A DNA stretch of 64,000 nucleotides from Pseudo-nitzschia pungens (taxonomy: Eukaryota; Bacillariophyta; Bacillariophyceae; Bacillariales; Bacillariaceae), in assembly GCA_037355855.1 (NCBI GenBank), contig CM074760.1:1604501-1668500 (forward strand). Direction: 5' to 3'. Both the position numbers and the translations under genes were made by a program. Under the pieces are notes generated by a model. The model had not been told where the DNA came from. It saw only the letters and a list, made by a program, of their open reading frames with translations, and searched no databases. The stretch's first letter is position 1. Every line of letters begins with the position of its first letter. This document shows, one piece after another, positions 44,588 to 55,145 of this stretch.

Positions 44588-45262
44588 ATCAACGACGACT
44601 TCCATCGAGATGGACACCAACTCTATGGATTGAGAGCGTACCGATGCTTGTCTCGACGTGTGAACCGTATTGCGAATTACCCAATTACGAAGTAATTTAT
44701 TGTTAGTGTGAATGCATGTACGAACGTATTCAGTATTCACACCGCTCAATTAATAACATATCATACAACATCATTACCGAAGTGTAATTTGACACCATCA
44801 AGCAGTACGTTTACCTTTACGTAAGAATACACGTCATCGTTTGTACGAAGTAAACAGTGGAATACAAAGTTCGTACTTGCATCAAAACACTTTTTAAGTC
44901 ATGCTCAATGCGGGATTAAGAATATGAACAAGAAAAGGCCGCCCCGCTTTTTTCTCCGTTGGTTGTCAAAACATAATACCCGTACCGGTAGGAAAACGTC
45001 GGGCGGCAGTTATGTTTGCTACCGTAACCCGGGAGATGAATGAATAATCTTCCTGATCATGAATGAATCATGGAACGTTTCATGACGAAGTAAATGTACT
45101 TCGTGAATCCATCCATAGCAGTACGGTATTTGTACTCGTCAGAAGGTAACCGCTCAGTTAGCAACCAATCTCGTCATCGTTTTTTCCCTCGATGGTAAAG
45201 CTTTAGAATCGTCAGAAGTAATATCCGTAGCAAAATAAAGACGAAAAAATACGATTGGCGCC
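44588..45262. other. Spacer between PEX1 and ARF-GEF genes
   Basis: 675 bp with spacer words (AATTACGAAGTAATTTATTG, ACGAAGTAAATGTACTTCGTGAATC). The two flanking genes share direction, so the 3' end of one and the promoter of the other lie here. No gene supported. Confidence 0.4.
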
Positions 45263-48200
45263 ATGAATGGGTCGATGAAAACTGATCCTACAGATTTTTT
45301 TACATACTCATCGAGTCATGAGGGATGTGAATCTGACTTTGATTCTGTCCGTAAGTCGGGAACAAGTTCTTCGTCGATAGGAGAAGGTTATGGTCTCCTC
45401 TACAAATTGCTGAACCAGCTGACTCTGAACGACTCGCCGCCTCCTGGCAACGACACCAAAAATGGTTCCAACGACAACAGACAGCCACCGACACAGAGAG
45501 AGCCTCTGTCGGGAACTCAATCCTCCAATCCTAGAATTCTATCGCTCAACAGTAAGACGAGCCTCATGCAACAAGGACACACATCACTTGCAAAACTGTG
45601 CACTAATGCACTCGAGAGACTCGAAAATCGTACGGATGACTCATTTCAACCGAAAAGTTCGGGACAAAAATTGGACACAGAGCGAATACGGAGCCAAGTC
45701 GAGTCGGGTTCGAATCAAAAACGACAATCATTGAATCTGAGGAAGCCGGAGTTGAAAAAGAATCCTTCACGAGAAAGTGGAGAGTCCGCAAAACATTCAT
45801 CATCAGCTGTCGATGTTCGAGAGGAACGGGATGATTTTGAAGTTCGGCACGACGAAAGCAACAAATCCGGGAGACTTCAAATGTTTGGGTCGGAGTATGC
45901 TAGAATCCTATCAACTGCTTCAAAAGATGTCCGGAGTCAGAGTTCTAGGCGAGCTCTTCCTCGTCGAGCCATGAAGAATGAAATCGACAACATCGAAGAA
46001 GCAGATGCACAAGTTTTGACCGGCCCCATCACCGATATTATTGTTGTTCGAGGTGACGAAAAGCCACCAAAGGGATATTTTCGAATTTCCCAGAGTCCGA
46101 GTGGACAGCCCTTTTTCATTGGTGATCGAAAGTCTGCCTTAGTTCTTTGCATAAAGAAGGAAACAAATTGGGATCGCGCTGCGCAGCGCCCTTGTGTAAC
46201 AGCAGTGTCAATCATTTTTCCAGATCGAATGGAGTTTGTTCCCCCTGGATTCACCCTGGTTCGCCATCCAAAACCGGATCCTTCGTCACCGAAGCAACCC
46301 CCAGTCAATTTGAACGTGGAGGGGGACGAAGCAGCATATTTATGTTTCCGACGGTCAAGAGAGGGAAATCCCATTACTGGAATGATTCCACTTCTTCCGG
46401 CATGTCGAGAATTTGTTCCTGAGGGATATACAGTTCTGGAACGCACTCCTCGAAATTTTGTCGCAACTTTCCTCGCTTCAAATGGTTCAATTTTTCTTGC
46501 GTATAGACAACGCCTTGCTAATTTAGAGATGCTACGACCTCCACCACTGGTGATGTCGATGTTGAACGATGATTCAAAAGTCATTCGACTGGAATCTTAT
46601 TATTGTACCGGGGGTACTGTTGTCAAGAGTAAAGTTGGCCGCTTCCATATTATGGACAGATCCACACATTCACTCTTGAGCCCGAGTTCGATCAAACATC
46701 GGTTGAGTCTAATTGAAATATCACGGAGGAAAACTTTGGTTTCCATTGCAGATCATTCAAATGTCCTTTCTGAAAAATACTCCTACTCAGACGCATCTTC
46801 CGCTCGTAGTACTCAGTACAACAAAATTGCGCCGATGCCGCATAAATTTTCAATTGGATCTGAAATGGTCGAAATCGATTCCCTTGTTTCAGATTCAGAT
46901 AGGCAATCGAGCGTTCTAGATATTGAAGCTCTCCATTCATGGTCAGATTTCGAAATATCTGTTTCTTCTGCCAGTCAAGACAGTCGATCTAGTGCGAGAA
47001 GAAAAAGTGAGCCAAAGTCGAACATTAAGCACCCAAAACAGGCAGAAAGTTACATAGAGGCATTGAGTTTTATTCCAAGCATATCACCGGGATGTCGGGA
47101 CACAGCTTTATTTAAAGACAGGCTTTCTATTTTGATACCGGTGTTAACCTCATGCTACAACAGGCATGGTGGATCAGCTTTCCTAAGTATTACAGGACTG
47201 ACGAACTTACTGCGCCGTGATTTCTTCTCTGATGACCTTGACATGTCGAAAGATCCATCTTCTCGAACGACTCTATTAGATCTATCAATGCAGGTTGTCT
47301 GCGATGTAGCTACGATGGGGGCACAAGAGGCACAGCTCCATGCCTGTGTCGAATTCGTTGAGGAAGCTGTCAAATTTGGATGTGGCTACTTGAGTACAAG
47401 AACCGTTGGATATGTGCTGCGATTCTATCTATTTGCCTTTCACTTTGGAATAAGTTCGCCTTCTGGTAACTGGGGAGTCGTCAGTGCATCTGATCAGTAT
47501 CTTCTTGAGGATGTAAGATTTACCACACCTAGATGGGCACTTCCAGGTGGAGCGCCTCAATCAGCTATCCTCTCATTGAAAGATCTAATGGTATTCATGA
47601 TTGCAAGGCTCGGATCGCAAGTTCATTTTGATCAGTCATCTCGTCGAGAAGATATCACTCAAGCAACAAAAGGCATTATCTGTTCACATTTTGACTTTGT
47701 CGACAAGTTAGTGCAAAAGGTTGTGGATGATTCGGTGTTTCGGGTAGACATTGCCAACTTCACTGAACTAGCCATGCATCAGATCGTGAGATCGGGAGGA
47801 AGCGAACTCTTTTGGTACGAAATGATAAATTTGTGTGGTGTCGGCTTGTTTGGTAATGACACGATTCTACGTGAAGAAACTAGACACATGTACGCCATAT
47901 GCTTTGCTCTCTTGGCCAATTGTGTAAAAGTTGCGTCGTCAAAGATTCGAAAGAACGAGAAATCTGAGGGGTTTCCGAGAGATGTTGCAAACAAACTGAT
48001 GTCACTGGAAATGCTCAAGTTTTTCCTCGAGAAATGGGAGAGAGGACTTGATTCGAAAGATGTACCAGGTTCCCATTCCAACGCATCGTTTGCATTTTGT
48101 ATTCGACGTCTTGTTGTCCCATGCTTATTGGCCAATACGTCAGATGCATTGTCCGATCCACGCATCTTCCGGAGGCTTATTCAGGTGGTTGGAGTTTTAT

Positions 48201-50880
48201 GGTGTTCTTCCTTTTTCAGAAAACACATGAAACTTGAGATTGGAATTCTTTTTGATCACTTTGTTCTCAGGCTCCTAAAGCTTGGTCCCCAAATTCTTTT
48301 TAGATCGAATGATAGCAAGGATACAACATATGTCTTTGCACAACAGCTCGAACTCATGAAGGAAATCAAGAATTGGTTTCTCGGTGATACGGATCGATTA
48401 CTGGAACTCCATCTTAACTATGACACGGACTACGGGAAAAATCAAGTAGGGAGAAGGGCAAAAGCTCTGCTACCAGACCTCGAATGGAGAGTAGCCGAAC
48501 ATCTGTGTTCTCTCTTGTGTGACATTTCAGAAGAATGCACTGAATTCCTAAGCGATAAAATCAAAGGCAGTCACTCGTCTTCACCCACCAACAAATCAAC
48601 AGACGGAGGCCCCCATGACGCATACGAGGGGATAAGTGTAATAACTTTATCGAGGGAGAGTGCGAGGCGATTGAGACAGGGCGCCCTAGATGCTGTTTCT
48701 CAAATTGTCAAGGCTCTTGCATTGAGTTCGGCGGAGTCTCTAGGTGAAGATTTTTCCTCCATAACGGAGGCTTGGTATTATGGACACAAGTACAAACATA
48801 AAGGAAGAACTAGCCACGATAAATTCAGTGATTCAAGGCCAAACTCTGCCGTGGTTGTTGGCTATTGGCAGAACCTAGGAGTAACTAACTCGGTTTCGGA
48901 TAAGTCGATAACTTCCGACTACGGAAGGAAGTTTGGTTCGAATGCAACTATTCCAGAAAAAAAGAATACCATCAGTGTGGCAATTAGGTTATCAAAAGAG
49001 AAAAGTCTCACGAAAGCCATTGAATACCTAATTGCTTGTGATGTGCTCACTGCTTCTCCCAGAGAGATATCTTCGTTCCTTCGCGTACATTGTGCTGATC
49101 TGGACCCATCAGCCCTTGGAAGATATCTAGGAGAGTGTGGATCAGAGCACGAAACAGAGTTTTGGAATCAAATCCGATATAATTTTATCCGAACAACATC
49201 ATTTGTTGGAATGCCCATAGATGGCGGGTAAGTGGACGTCACGGCTCCGTTCGTTGTTCGCGGATACTCACAACTTTGGAACTAATGTCCCAAACTCATA
49301 AAATGTCCTTTTTTGTGTTCGTCTGATGTTGTATTACTAGTCTTCGGCATTTATTGACGCAAGGCGGATTTCATCTCCCAGGTGAAGCACAACAGATTGA
49401 CCGTCTGGTATCAGCGTTTGCACGGTGCTACTGGGAAGACAACGCCGGTGACCGAAGTATTTGCCCCGTCAACGACGAGGATACCATATTTCTCGTTTCA
49501 TTCGCCATAATCATGCTCAACACGGATCTTCACAAATCGACTTATTTATCAATGGCGGAAAAGAAGAGAAACCGGCTGAGAAAAATGACAAAGGACGAAT
49601 TCATCACGAACCTACTAGGAGCTAACAAGGGAGATAATCTGAGCAAAGAATACCTATCAAAAATTTTTGATGACATCGAAAAAAATCCGATCACAATTCA
49701 TGCTCAAATCGATTCCAAGAACGATTCTTCTTCCCGTAACCTGAAAAAGTGCATTATCCATATGACAGAAAACGTCAAAAATCTGGATGCTCTGTTGCGT
49801 GGATTGGCTATACACGAGTACAGATACTTCCCGTTGCAAGAATACAGGGGAGAGGTTGGCGACACTACCGATGTAGTCAAACTAAATCTGGCAAGATCTT
49901 TGATGACAAAAAGCTGGCATCGATTACACGGACTCATCAATTCTGCTCTCAAAGTTGCCCACTTGGACCCGAAAGCTTTGGAATCATGCATCGATTTGCT
50001 CAAATTTGCTCTCTGTTTGACGATTTTTCTCGATATGCCAACACAACACACTGCATTTCTTGATCAACTTGGCCGATTTCGCCTCTTCAATTCCTGGCGA
50101 AAAGGGACCGCAAATATGCCATCCTCCAGTGATCGGGAAAGTTATAAAAGACAGAAATGGTATATTAAAATGAAGGAACATATGTTCCTCAATGAAAAAG
50201 AGTTACTACTAAAAGAACCCAACTCTATCTCAACAACGAGCTACGTCTGTAAATTCGAGAGTCTGTTAATCTTGGACAAAGTGGTGGATGACATGGGAAT
50301 AAATGCCATATCATCTGCCACTGATGCTGCTACACGGAAGGTTCTTCGAGATGTTGCTCGACAAATTGAGAACTCAGAATTCTTACTGAATGACCCCACG
50401 CGAATCTTTTTGAGGGAAGGCGACGTTGTAAAAAGAGCTAATCGGTCCGGGAAGCACGTGGAATATCGATTCTTTCTGTTCTCCGATATTTTGATTTATG
50501 GCAAAAAGGTCAAAAACTCTTCATCTAGGTCACCTTCGTCTGACCAGATCAAATATCGCATCCACGAGGAACTACCATTGATTATGATGAAGGTTGTGGA
50601 CTGGTTCCCACCCACTATGCAAAAAGAAGAATCGAAACGAGCCATTCAATTCTATCACCCACGAAAGAAATTTTTGGTCTTTTGTAACAGCAATAACGAA
50701 CGCAATTCGTGGGTCAAAGACATCCGCCAAGCAATTGACAAGGAACTTAAACGAAAGATGGCCATCGAAAGTGCTCGCAAGGCAGCAGCAGCCAACGTCC
50801 CTGCAGGAAATCCTGTCGTTCGAACGATGTCCTCAGCCTCTGATCAATCTACGAAGTCATGCATGAAATCTTTTTTATAG
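45263..50880 (+). CDS. ARF guanine-nucleotide exchange factor: MABP, Sec7 and PH domains, two exons
   Basis: Exons 45263-49227 and 49341-50880; the 113-bp intron (GG|GTAAGT...TACTAG) lies inside the Sec7 domain, giving 1,834 residues. Residues about 250-420 carry a MABP (beta-prism) domain: TDIIVVRGDEKPPKGYFRIS and EAAYLCFRRSREGNPITGM. A long mostly helical middle follows. The Sec7 domain begins near 1240 (ACDVLTASPREISSFLR) and has GGFHLPGEAQQIDR, whose Glu near 1336 is the catalytic finger, then DTIFLVSFAIIMLNTDLHKS. A PH domain at about 1680-1800 (KHVEYRFFLFSDILIYGKKV) should bind phosphoinositides. It activates ARF GTPases on a membrane. MABP joined to Sec7-PH is not a layout I know from animals or fungi. 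Confidence 0.9.
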
Positions 50881-51472
50881 AATTCAATTTCTGCACATGG
50901 ATATGCATGCATCAAGAACAAGAAATGAAACTGAACGGTGTCCAACGAGAATGATTCCGACAACAACGTTTTTCAAATGTCGTCGGCACTTGGCGACAGT
51001 ATTTATTTACGTTTGTCAAAATATTGAAAAAGCTTGTATTGCAATAACATGTTTAATAACAGATGAATGATCTGAAGCAGAGTTTGCGAAATCTTCTTTA
51101 ATACACGTAATTTGTTTGTTGTTGAGTGTAAATAATAGTCGAATAGTACCGGTATGAATACGGTGTTCAATTATTTCCTTTCCTCGTTGGAATTCAGGCA
51201 TGTCAGATTTTGCTACAACTTGGTGCAATGAATTCGTTGAGCGCATTGTTGTTGGCTAACTGTTTGGAACTATCATCAACATCAGTATCTACTTTTTCAG
51301 AGAGGTACCGGTACAAGTACGGCAGTCTCAAAATAATAGAAATGTGGGGAAAATGAAAATGTCCACGCAACAAAAAATAATAATATTTCGGAATCTGCAG
51401 ACGCGGCTACGTGTACACGTAGTTTCCAAAAGTATCAGAACAGGTTGCAAAGCGTGATTAAATTGCAGTACA
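50881..51472. other. Tail-to-tail spacer between ARF-GEF and CHMP6 genes
   Basis: About 590 bp, AT-rich, with isolated words such as TACCGGTACAAGTACGG near 51306. No gene supported. Confidence 0.4.
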
Positions 51473-52174
51473 CTAAGATGCTGCCACTGCTACTTTTTCC
51501 GATGTCGCAGACTTGGTTGCAGTTGCCTCCGGCAATTCGGTGGTTGGCGCTTGCGGCAAGGGCTGTGTGTCGGGTGCCACCGGAAGTTGTTCCACTGCCG
51601 GTACCTGTTGTTGCGTCGGTGCAATGCCCATAAGTGCCTCCAACTCTGCTTCTATAGCGGCATCATCTTCTACGGTGAGACTCGATACATTTGCACCTAC
51701 CAATATATCGTTCATTTCTTGCTCGAGTTCGTGTTGTTCCTGGATCTCGTCCATTAGATTCAAGACATCGTCGACGGTCGTCTCCTCGTGCATGCGTTGG
51801 AGAGTGTCCTTTCCTTCCTTCATTGCAGCCAATACCTTGACCTCGTTCTGCTTTGAATCGATCGTTTGAACCATCTGCAATACATTGAGTAACTGTGCTT
51901 CGACGGTTTCGACCTCCCGCGTCTTGAGCTTTCGAATCTTCAACAGGTTCAGTGCTGCCTTGGTGTTTCCCTCGGCCTTTGCTTTCTTCGCCCGTGCGGT
52001 GATTTTGGCATCGTCTCGCTCCAGTCTGACCTTGTATTTGTGGAGCCTGTCCCTGGCGTTTTTGAGATCCAGCGTCGCCCGGTCTGCGGCCGAGATGGCG
52101 GGAGGAGGCCCCCTGGCTCGTGTTCCTCTCGCAGCAGATGCTTTGGTGCTTTCTTTGCTTCCAAACGCTCCCAT
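51473..52174 (-). CDS. CHMP6/VPS20: ESCRT-III subunit CHMP6/VPS20
   Basis: 233 residues from the ATG at 52174, chosen because it gives MGAFGSKES, an N-myristoylation sequence (Gly2, Ser7) expected for CHMP6/VPS20; the frame is open 23 codons further upstream. The Snf7 core follows: ISAADRATLDLKNARDRLHK, LERDDAKITARAKKAKAEGN and AALNLLKIRKLKTREVETVE, typical for the alpha1-alpha2 hairpin, then HEETTVDDVLNLMDEIQEQH. The C-terminus is Pro/Gln/Thr-rich. In ESCRT, VPS20 links VPS25 (ESCRT-II) to Snf7 polymer growth on endosomes. Single exon. Confidence 0.88.
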   Translation of the reverse strand: MGAFGSKESTKASAARGTRARGPPPAISAADRATLDLKNARDRLHKYKVRLERDDAKITARAKKAKAEGNTKAALNLLKIRKLKTREVETVEAQLLNVLQMVQTIDSKQNEVKVLAAMKEGKDTLQRMHEETTVDDVLNLMDEIQEQHELEQEMNDILVGANVSSLTVEDDAAIEAELEALMGIAPTQQQVPAVEQLPVAPDTQPLPQAPTTELPEATATKSATSEKVAVAAS

Positions 52175-52811
52175 GATTTCGATCGAGATTGATTGCGTCT
52201 TGACCCTTACTGTTGTTATTGGTTCACCTATTATGGGTCGCAACTGTTATAATTTTATTTGGAACACGACGATGGGTGCTCGCAGCTGTCCGAAGTGCCA
52301 TCGTCATCGATCATCCCAGTGTTCATCGTTGATGCATTGAGAATTGAGAACATGAGACTAATTTTTAAGACCTAACCGACCAACGGAACAAACAACATCG
52401 AAAACCGATCGTAATGAATTTGATTCATTTGACTCCTTTGACTCTATTCGAATTTCTTCGTAATGGGATTCACAAATAATTATATTCGTGACTCAGTTTC
52501 CGGACATGAAAAAACACGCCCAAGAGGCCGCATAACAACCAATACCAGTAAGGTTACGAAGGCCTTAACCTTACTCGTAAGTGAATTGTGAATGGATATC
52601 GAAGGTCGAAGGAACTAAAATGTGGAAGTAATTGGAGATGTTTTCTCATCAAAATACTGCATGGAATACTGGTTCACAATAATTACTCGTAGTGGGAAGA
52701 CTCTCATTACTTCATCTGGAGAGAAGAGAATACAGTCATTGCGGAGTGAAAGGGCAGTGTTCGTGCCGACGCACGCTCGCGCCCCGGAAAGAAAGAAACA
52801 ACTTTGCCACG
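52175..52811. other. Spacer between divergent CHMP6 and WW-domain genes
   Basis: Probable two-way promoter region of about 640 bp. Spacer words occur at 52550-52580 (GTAAGGTTACGAAGGCC, ACCTTACTCGTAAG). No gene supported. Confidence 0.4.
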
Positions 52812-54070
52812 ATGAAAGCGACGAATTTGTTGTTCGTGCGCCTCGTGATTTCGTTGTTCCATGCAAACAGGATAGCAGTCGACGCGTGGACGGCGATGTC
52901 ACCGTGTGTGGCGAACACACAAGGGGGAGAGTTCGTAGCGATCGCCCAGAGAAAAGAGGCGCGGCAGAGAGTGGCATTTAGCTGGGAAGATTCCCTCCCC
53001 ATGCATCGGAGAACGAATCGCATTTGCGCCATGTCACGAAGACGTTGCAGATCCAAGTCTTCTCTTCGCATCAGCACCGGCGACGATTACGACGAAATAG
53101 ATCTGATAGAGGAAGAGTTCTACCAGGAATACGAGAATATGTACAATTCTGGTGGCAGCGCCGATCAAGACAGTTCCATTGCAGACCAAACGAGACACAA
53201 CAATGCAGCAACAGCAACAGCAACGGCAGCACGAGAAGCCCCCCATTCCTCCACCGTCGAAGGTGGCATCCAACAATGGCAAGAAAGCAGAAGTGGCAAA
53301 AGCATGGGACGAGGCGAATGTTGGAAGAGAGCACGAGAACCACGAGCGCATCCGATAGCAACGGGGATGCAGAGGCTCCAATATCCAACCTTTCCGACCT
53401 ACAACAAAGATTGCGACAAATACAAAAACGGAACAATGAACCTATCAAACAGTCCTGATATCGGACAACGCGGGGACAACGATGTGCTCTCATTTGGAAG
53501 GGGTGACGCTAAAAAGAACTCCGGGGAAGAAGAACGAAAAAGGGGAACAGCAGCAGACGAGCTTGGCAGCAGTGATCGATACCTCGACATTCTTCGAAAA
53601 GCAGAACAACGACTTGTCCGAAATGAAATCGACTTCCTGTCGGCAGCGATTTCAAAGCGAATGCCGGAAGGATGAGGATGGTTACCAACATGGCTGGTTT
53701 GCAAGAACGATTGAACCAGATCCAAAAAGGATGCTAGTCTCGACACCAACGCTGGTACCGGGTCGTCTCCGTCCAAGGATCTCCCGAACGCGAAGCGTCT
53801 CGATGATGATACCCTGGCAGAGTGGCAAGAACTCGAGAATCAACTGCAGAGGGAGGCTGACGAAAGGACGTCCCAGAAACCAAGTCCCCGCGCTTCGACA
53901 ACCGAAGAAACAACCGACTGAAATATCGATAGCAGGGGAAGCTGCAATTTTAGATGCTCTGCGATCCCAGGTGACCTTTTCGAATTCGAACAACAGCGAC
54001 AACGTGAGCGACAAGCGAAGAAGAGGACAGTGCTGCTCCGAACGACATTCCGGCCAGCCACAGAAAATAC
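52812..54070 (+). pseudogene. 5' part of a WW-domain protein gene with unresolved reading frame
   Basis: The ATG at 52812 begins a signal-like leader (NLLFVRLVISLFHANRI) followed by AVDAWTAMSP, which recalls the ASAFAP-type junction of diatom plastid presequences. An acidic region follows (DDYDEIDLIEEEFYQEYENM). After about 53200, coding-like stretches appear in turn in all three frames: a Gln run then EKPPIPPPSKVASNNGKK; SNLSDLQQRLRQIQKRNNEP; MAGLQERLNQIQK; KRLDDDTLAEWQELENQLQ; and LFEFEQQRQRERQAKK. One switch sits on an AAAAAGG run (53724-53730). I could not place GT-AG introns to explain this. Sequencing indels, decay, or misread shadow frames are all possible. It probably joins the intact frame at 54071. 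Confidence 0.5.
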
Positions 54071-55117
54071 ATGACCGATTATCAGGTGACGGAGGATGGT
54101 GGGGTTTTTCTTTCACCAGAGGCCTATACAGAAGCCTGTAACAACGCCAATCGAGACGGATCCCTCAACTTTGATGGTGGCAGCAGTGACGAAAATTCGG
54201 ATTCCCAAAGGTCATCCCCAGTCATCAATTCTTTCGTGGAAGGGGAGCCTCCGATGGCACCGTACGAACAGGGTACCATTGACAGTTCCGGCAATTCGAG
54301 ACCCTTTACAATCCAAGACCTCACCCGGGAGGCATCGCGCAGCATTGACTACGCGAGGGATAATCCAGACGCACAAGAAGAATTGCATCGTAGGATCATG
54401 GCAGAAGCCGAAGAAGCTATCAACAATGAATTTGAGAAAGAAATCATGATGGACCCGGAGAAGGCAAACGCCTTTTGGAATCAGGAATACTTTGACCAGC
54501 GAAAGGAAGAGTCTAATGCTTTGGATAGGCTGCTAGATCAAAAATTGCAGCAATTGGAAGAGGAAGAACGCGACAAAAAGAACAGAATTACGAAAGGCAG
54601 CAGCGCAGACAATTCCATCAACGAAGATGTACGACCACAAGTATCAGAGTCACAGGAACGGCAATACTTGTCAGATCGAAACTTATTTTTCGCTTCGAGA
54701 GAAGAGAGAATCAATCTGAGGAGAATGATTGAACGAAATAGAAGGAAACGAGAAAAAAATATTGCTAACTTTTACAAGGATGTTGGCGATGATTCCAGCT
54801 GGAACCTTACATCGGAGTCGAAAGAGATTGAGAGAATAAGCGAACAACAGGCCATGTTGGAACGAAATAGTGTCGGCGACAGTGTCACGGTCGGCAATGT
54901 AGCCTCTGTGGGTTCATTGGAATCGATAGAAGAGTCCAACGTTCCTGACGGTTCGACAAATAACAACAACGCAGGGGAAGACAATGGACCTGAAAGAAAG
55001 CAAAAGAGTGCCGAAGGTTTGTGGGTGCTCGTTGAAGATCCCGAATCCCCGGAAGATGAGTTCTATTGGAACGAAGTAACGGGTGAAATGAGATGGGATC
55101 CGCCTCAAGATGACTAG
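54071..55117 (+). CDS. WW-domain protein, intact 3' part
   Basis: 348 codons open from an ATG at 54071, with the same frame open somewhat further upstream, so this is probably the 3' part of the gene that starts at 52812. The body is acidic and helical (HRRIMAEAEEAINNEFEKE, then DRLLDQKLQQLEEEERDKK), with coiled-coil character. The C-terminus holds a WW-type motif, GLWVLVEDP...DEFYWNEVTGEMRWDPP: the two Trp, the aromatic Tyr-Trp-Asn and the final Pro are all present, so it can bind Pro-rich peptides. If the upstream leader belongs to it, the protein is plastid-targeted. It ends 28 bp from the end of the convergent ferric reductase gene. Confidence 0.72.
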   Translation: MTDYQVTEDGGVFLSPEAYTEACNNANRDGSLNFDGGSSDENSDSQRSSPVINSFVEGEPPMAPYEQGTIDSSGNSRPFTIQDLTREASRSIDYARDNPDAQEELHRRIMAEAEEAINNEFEKEIMMDPEKANAFWNQEYFDQRKEESNALDRLLDQKLQQLEEEERDKKNRITKGSSADNSINEDVRPQVSESQERQYLSDRNLFFASREERINLRRMIERNRRKREKNIANFYKDVGDDSSWNLTSESKEIERISEQQAMLERNSVGDSVTVGNVASVGSLESIEESNVPDGSTNNNNAGEDNGPERKQKSAEGLWVLVEDPESPEDEFYWNEVTGEMRWDPPQDD

Positions 55118-55145
55118 TTTTTTTTTTCAAGAAGATATTTAAATA

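Noticed and set aside
53034..53493. Cys/Phe-rich reverse frames over the WW-domain gene
   Set aside because: Mirror images of the CAG/AAC-rich forward strand.
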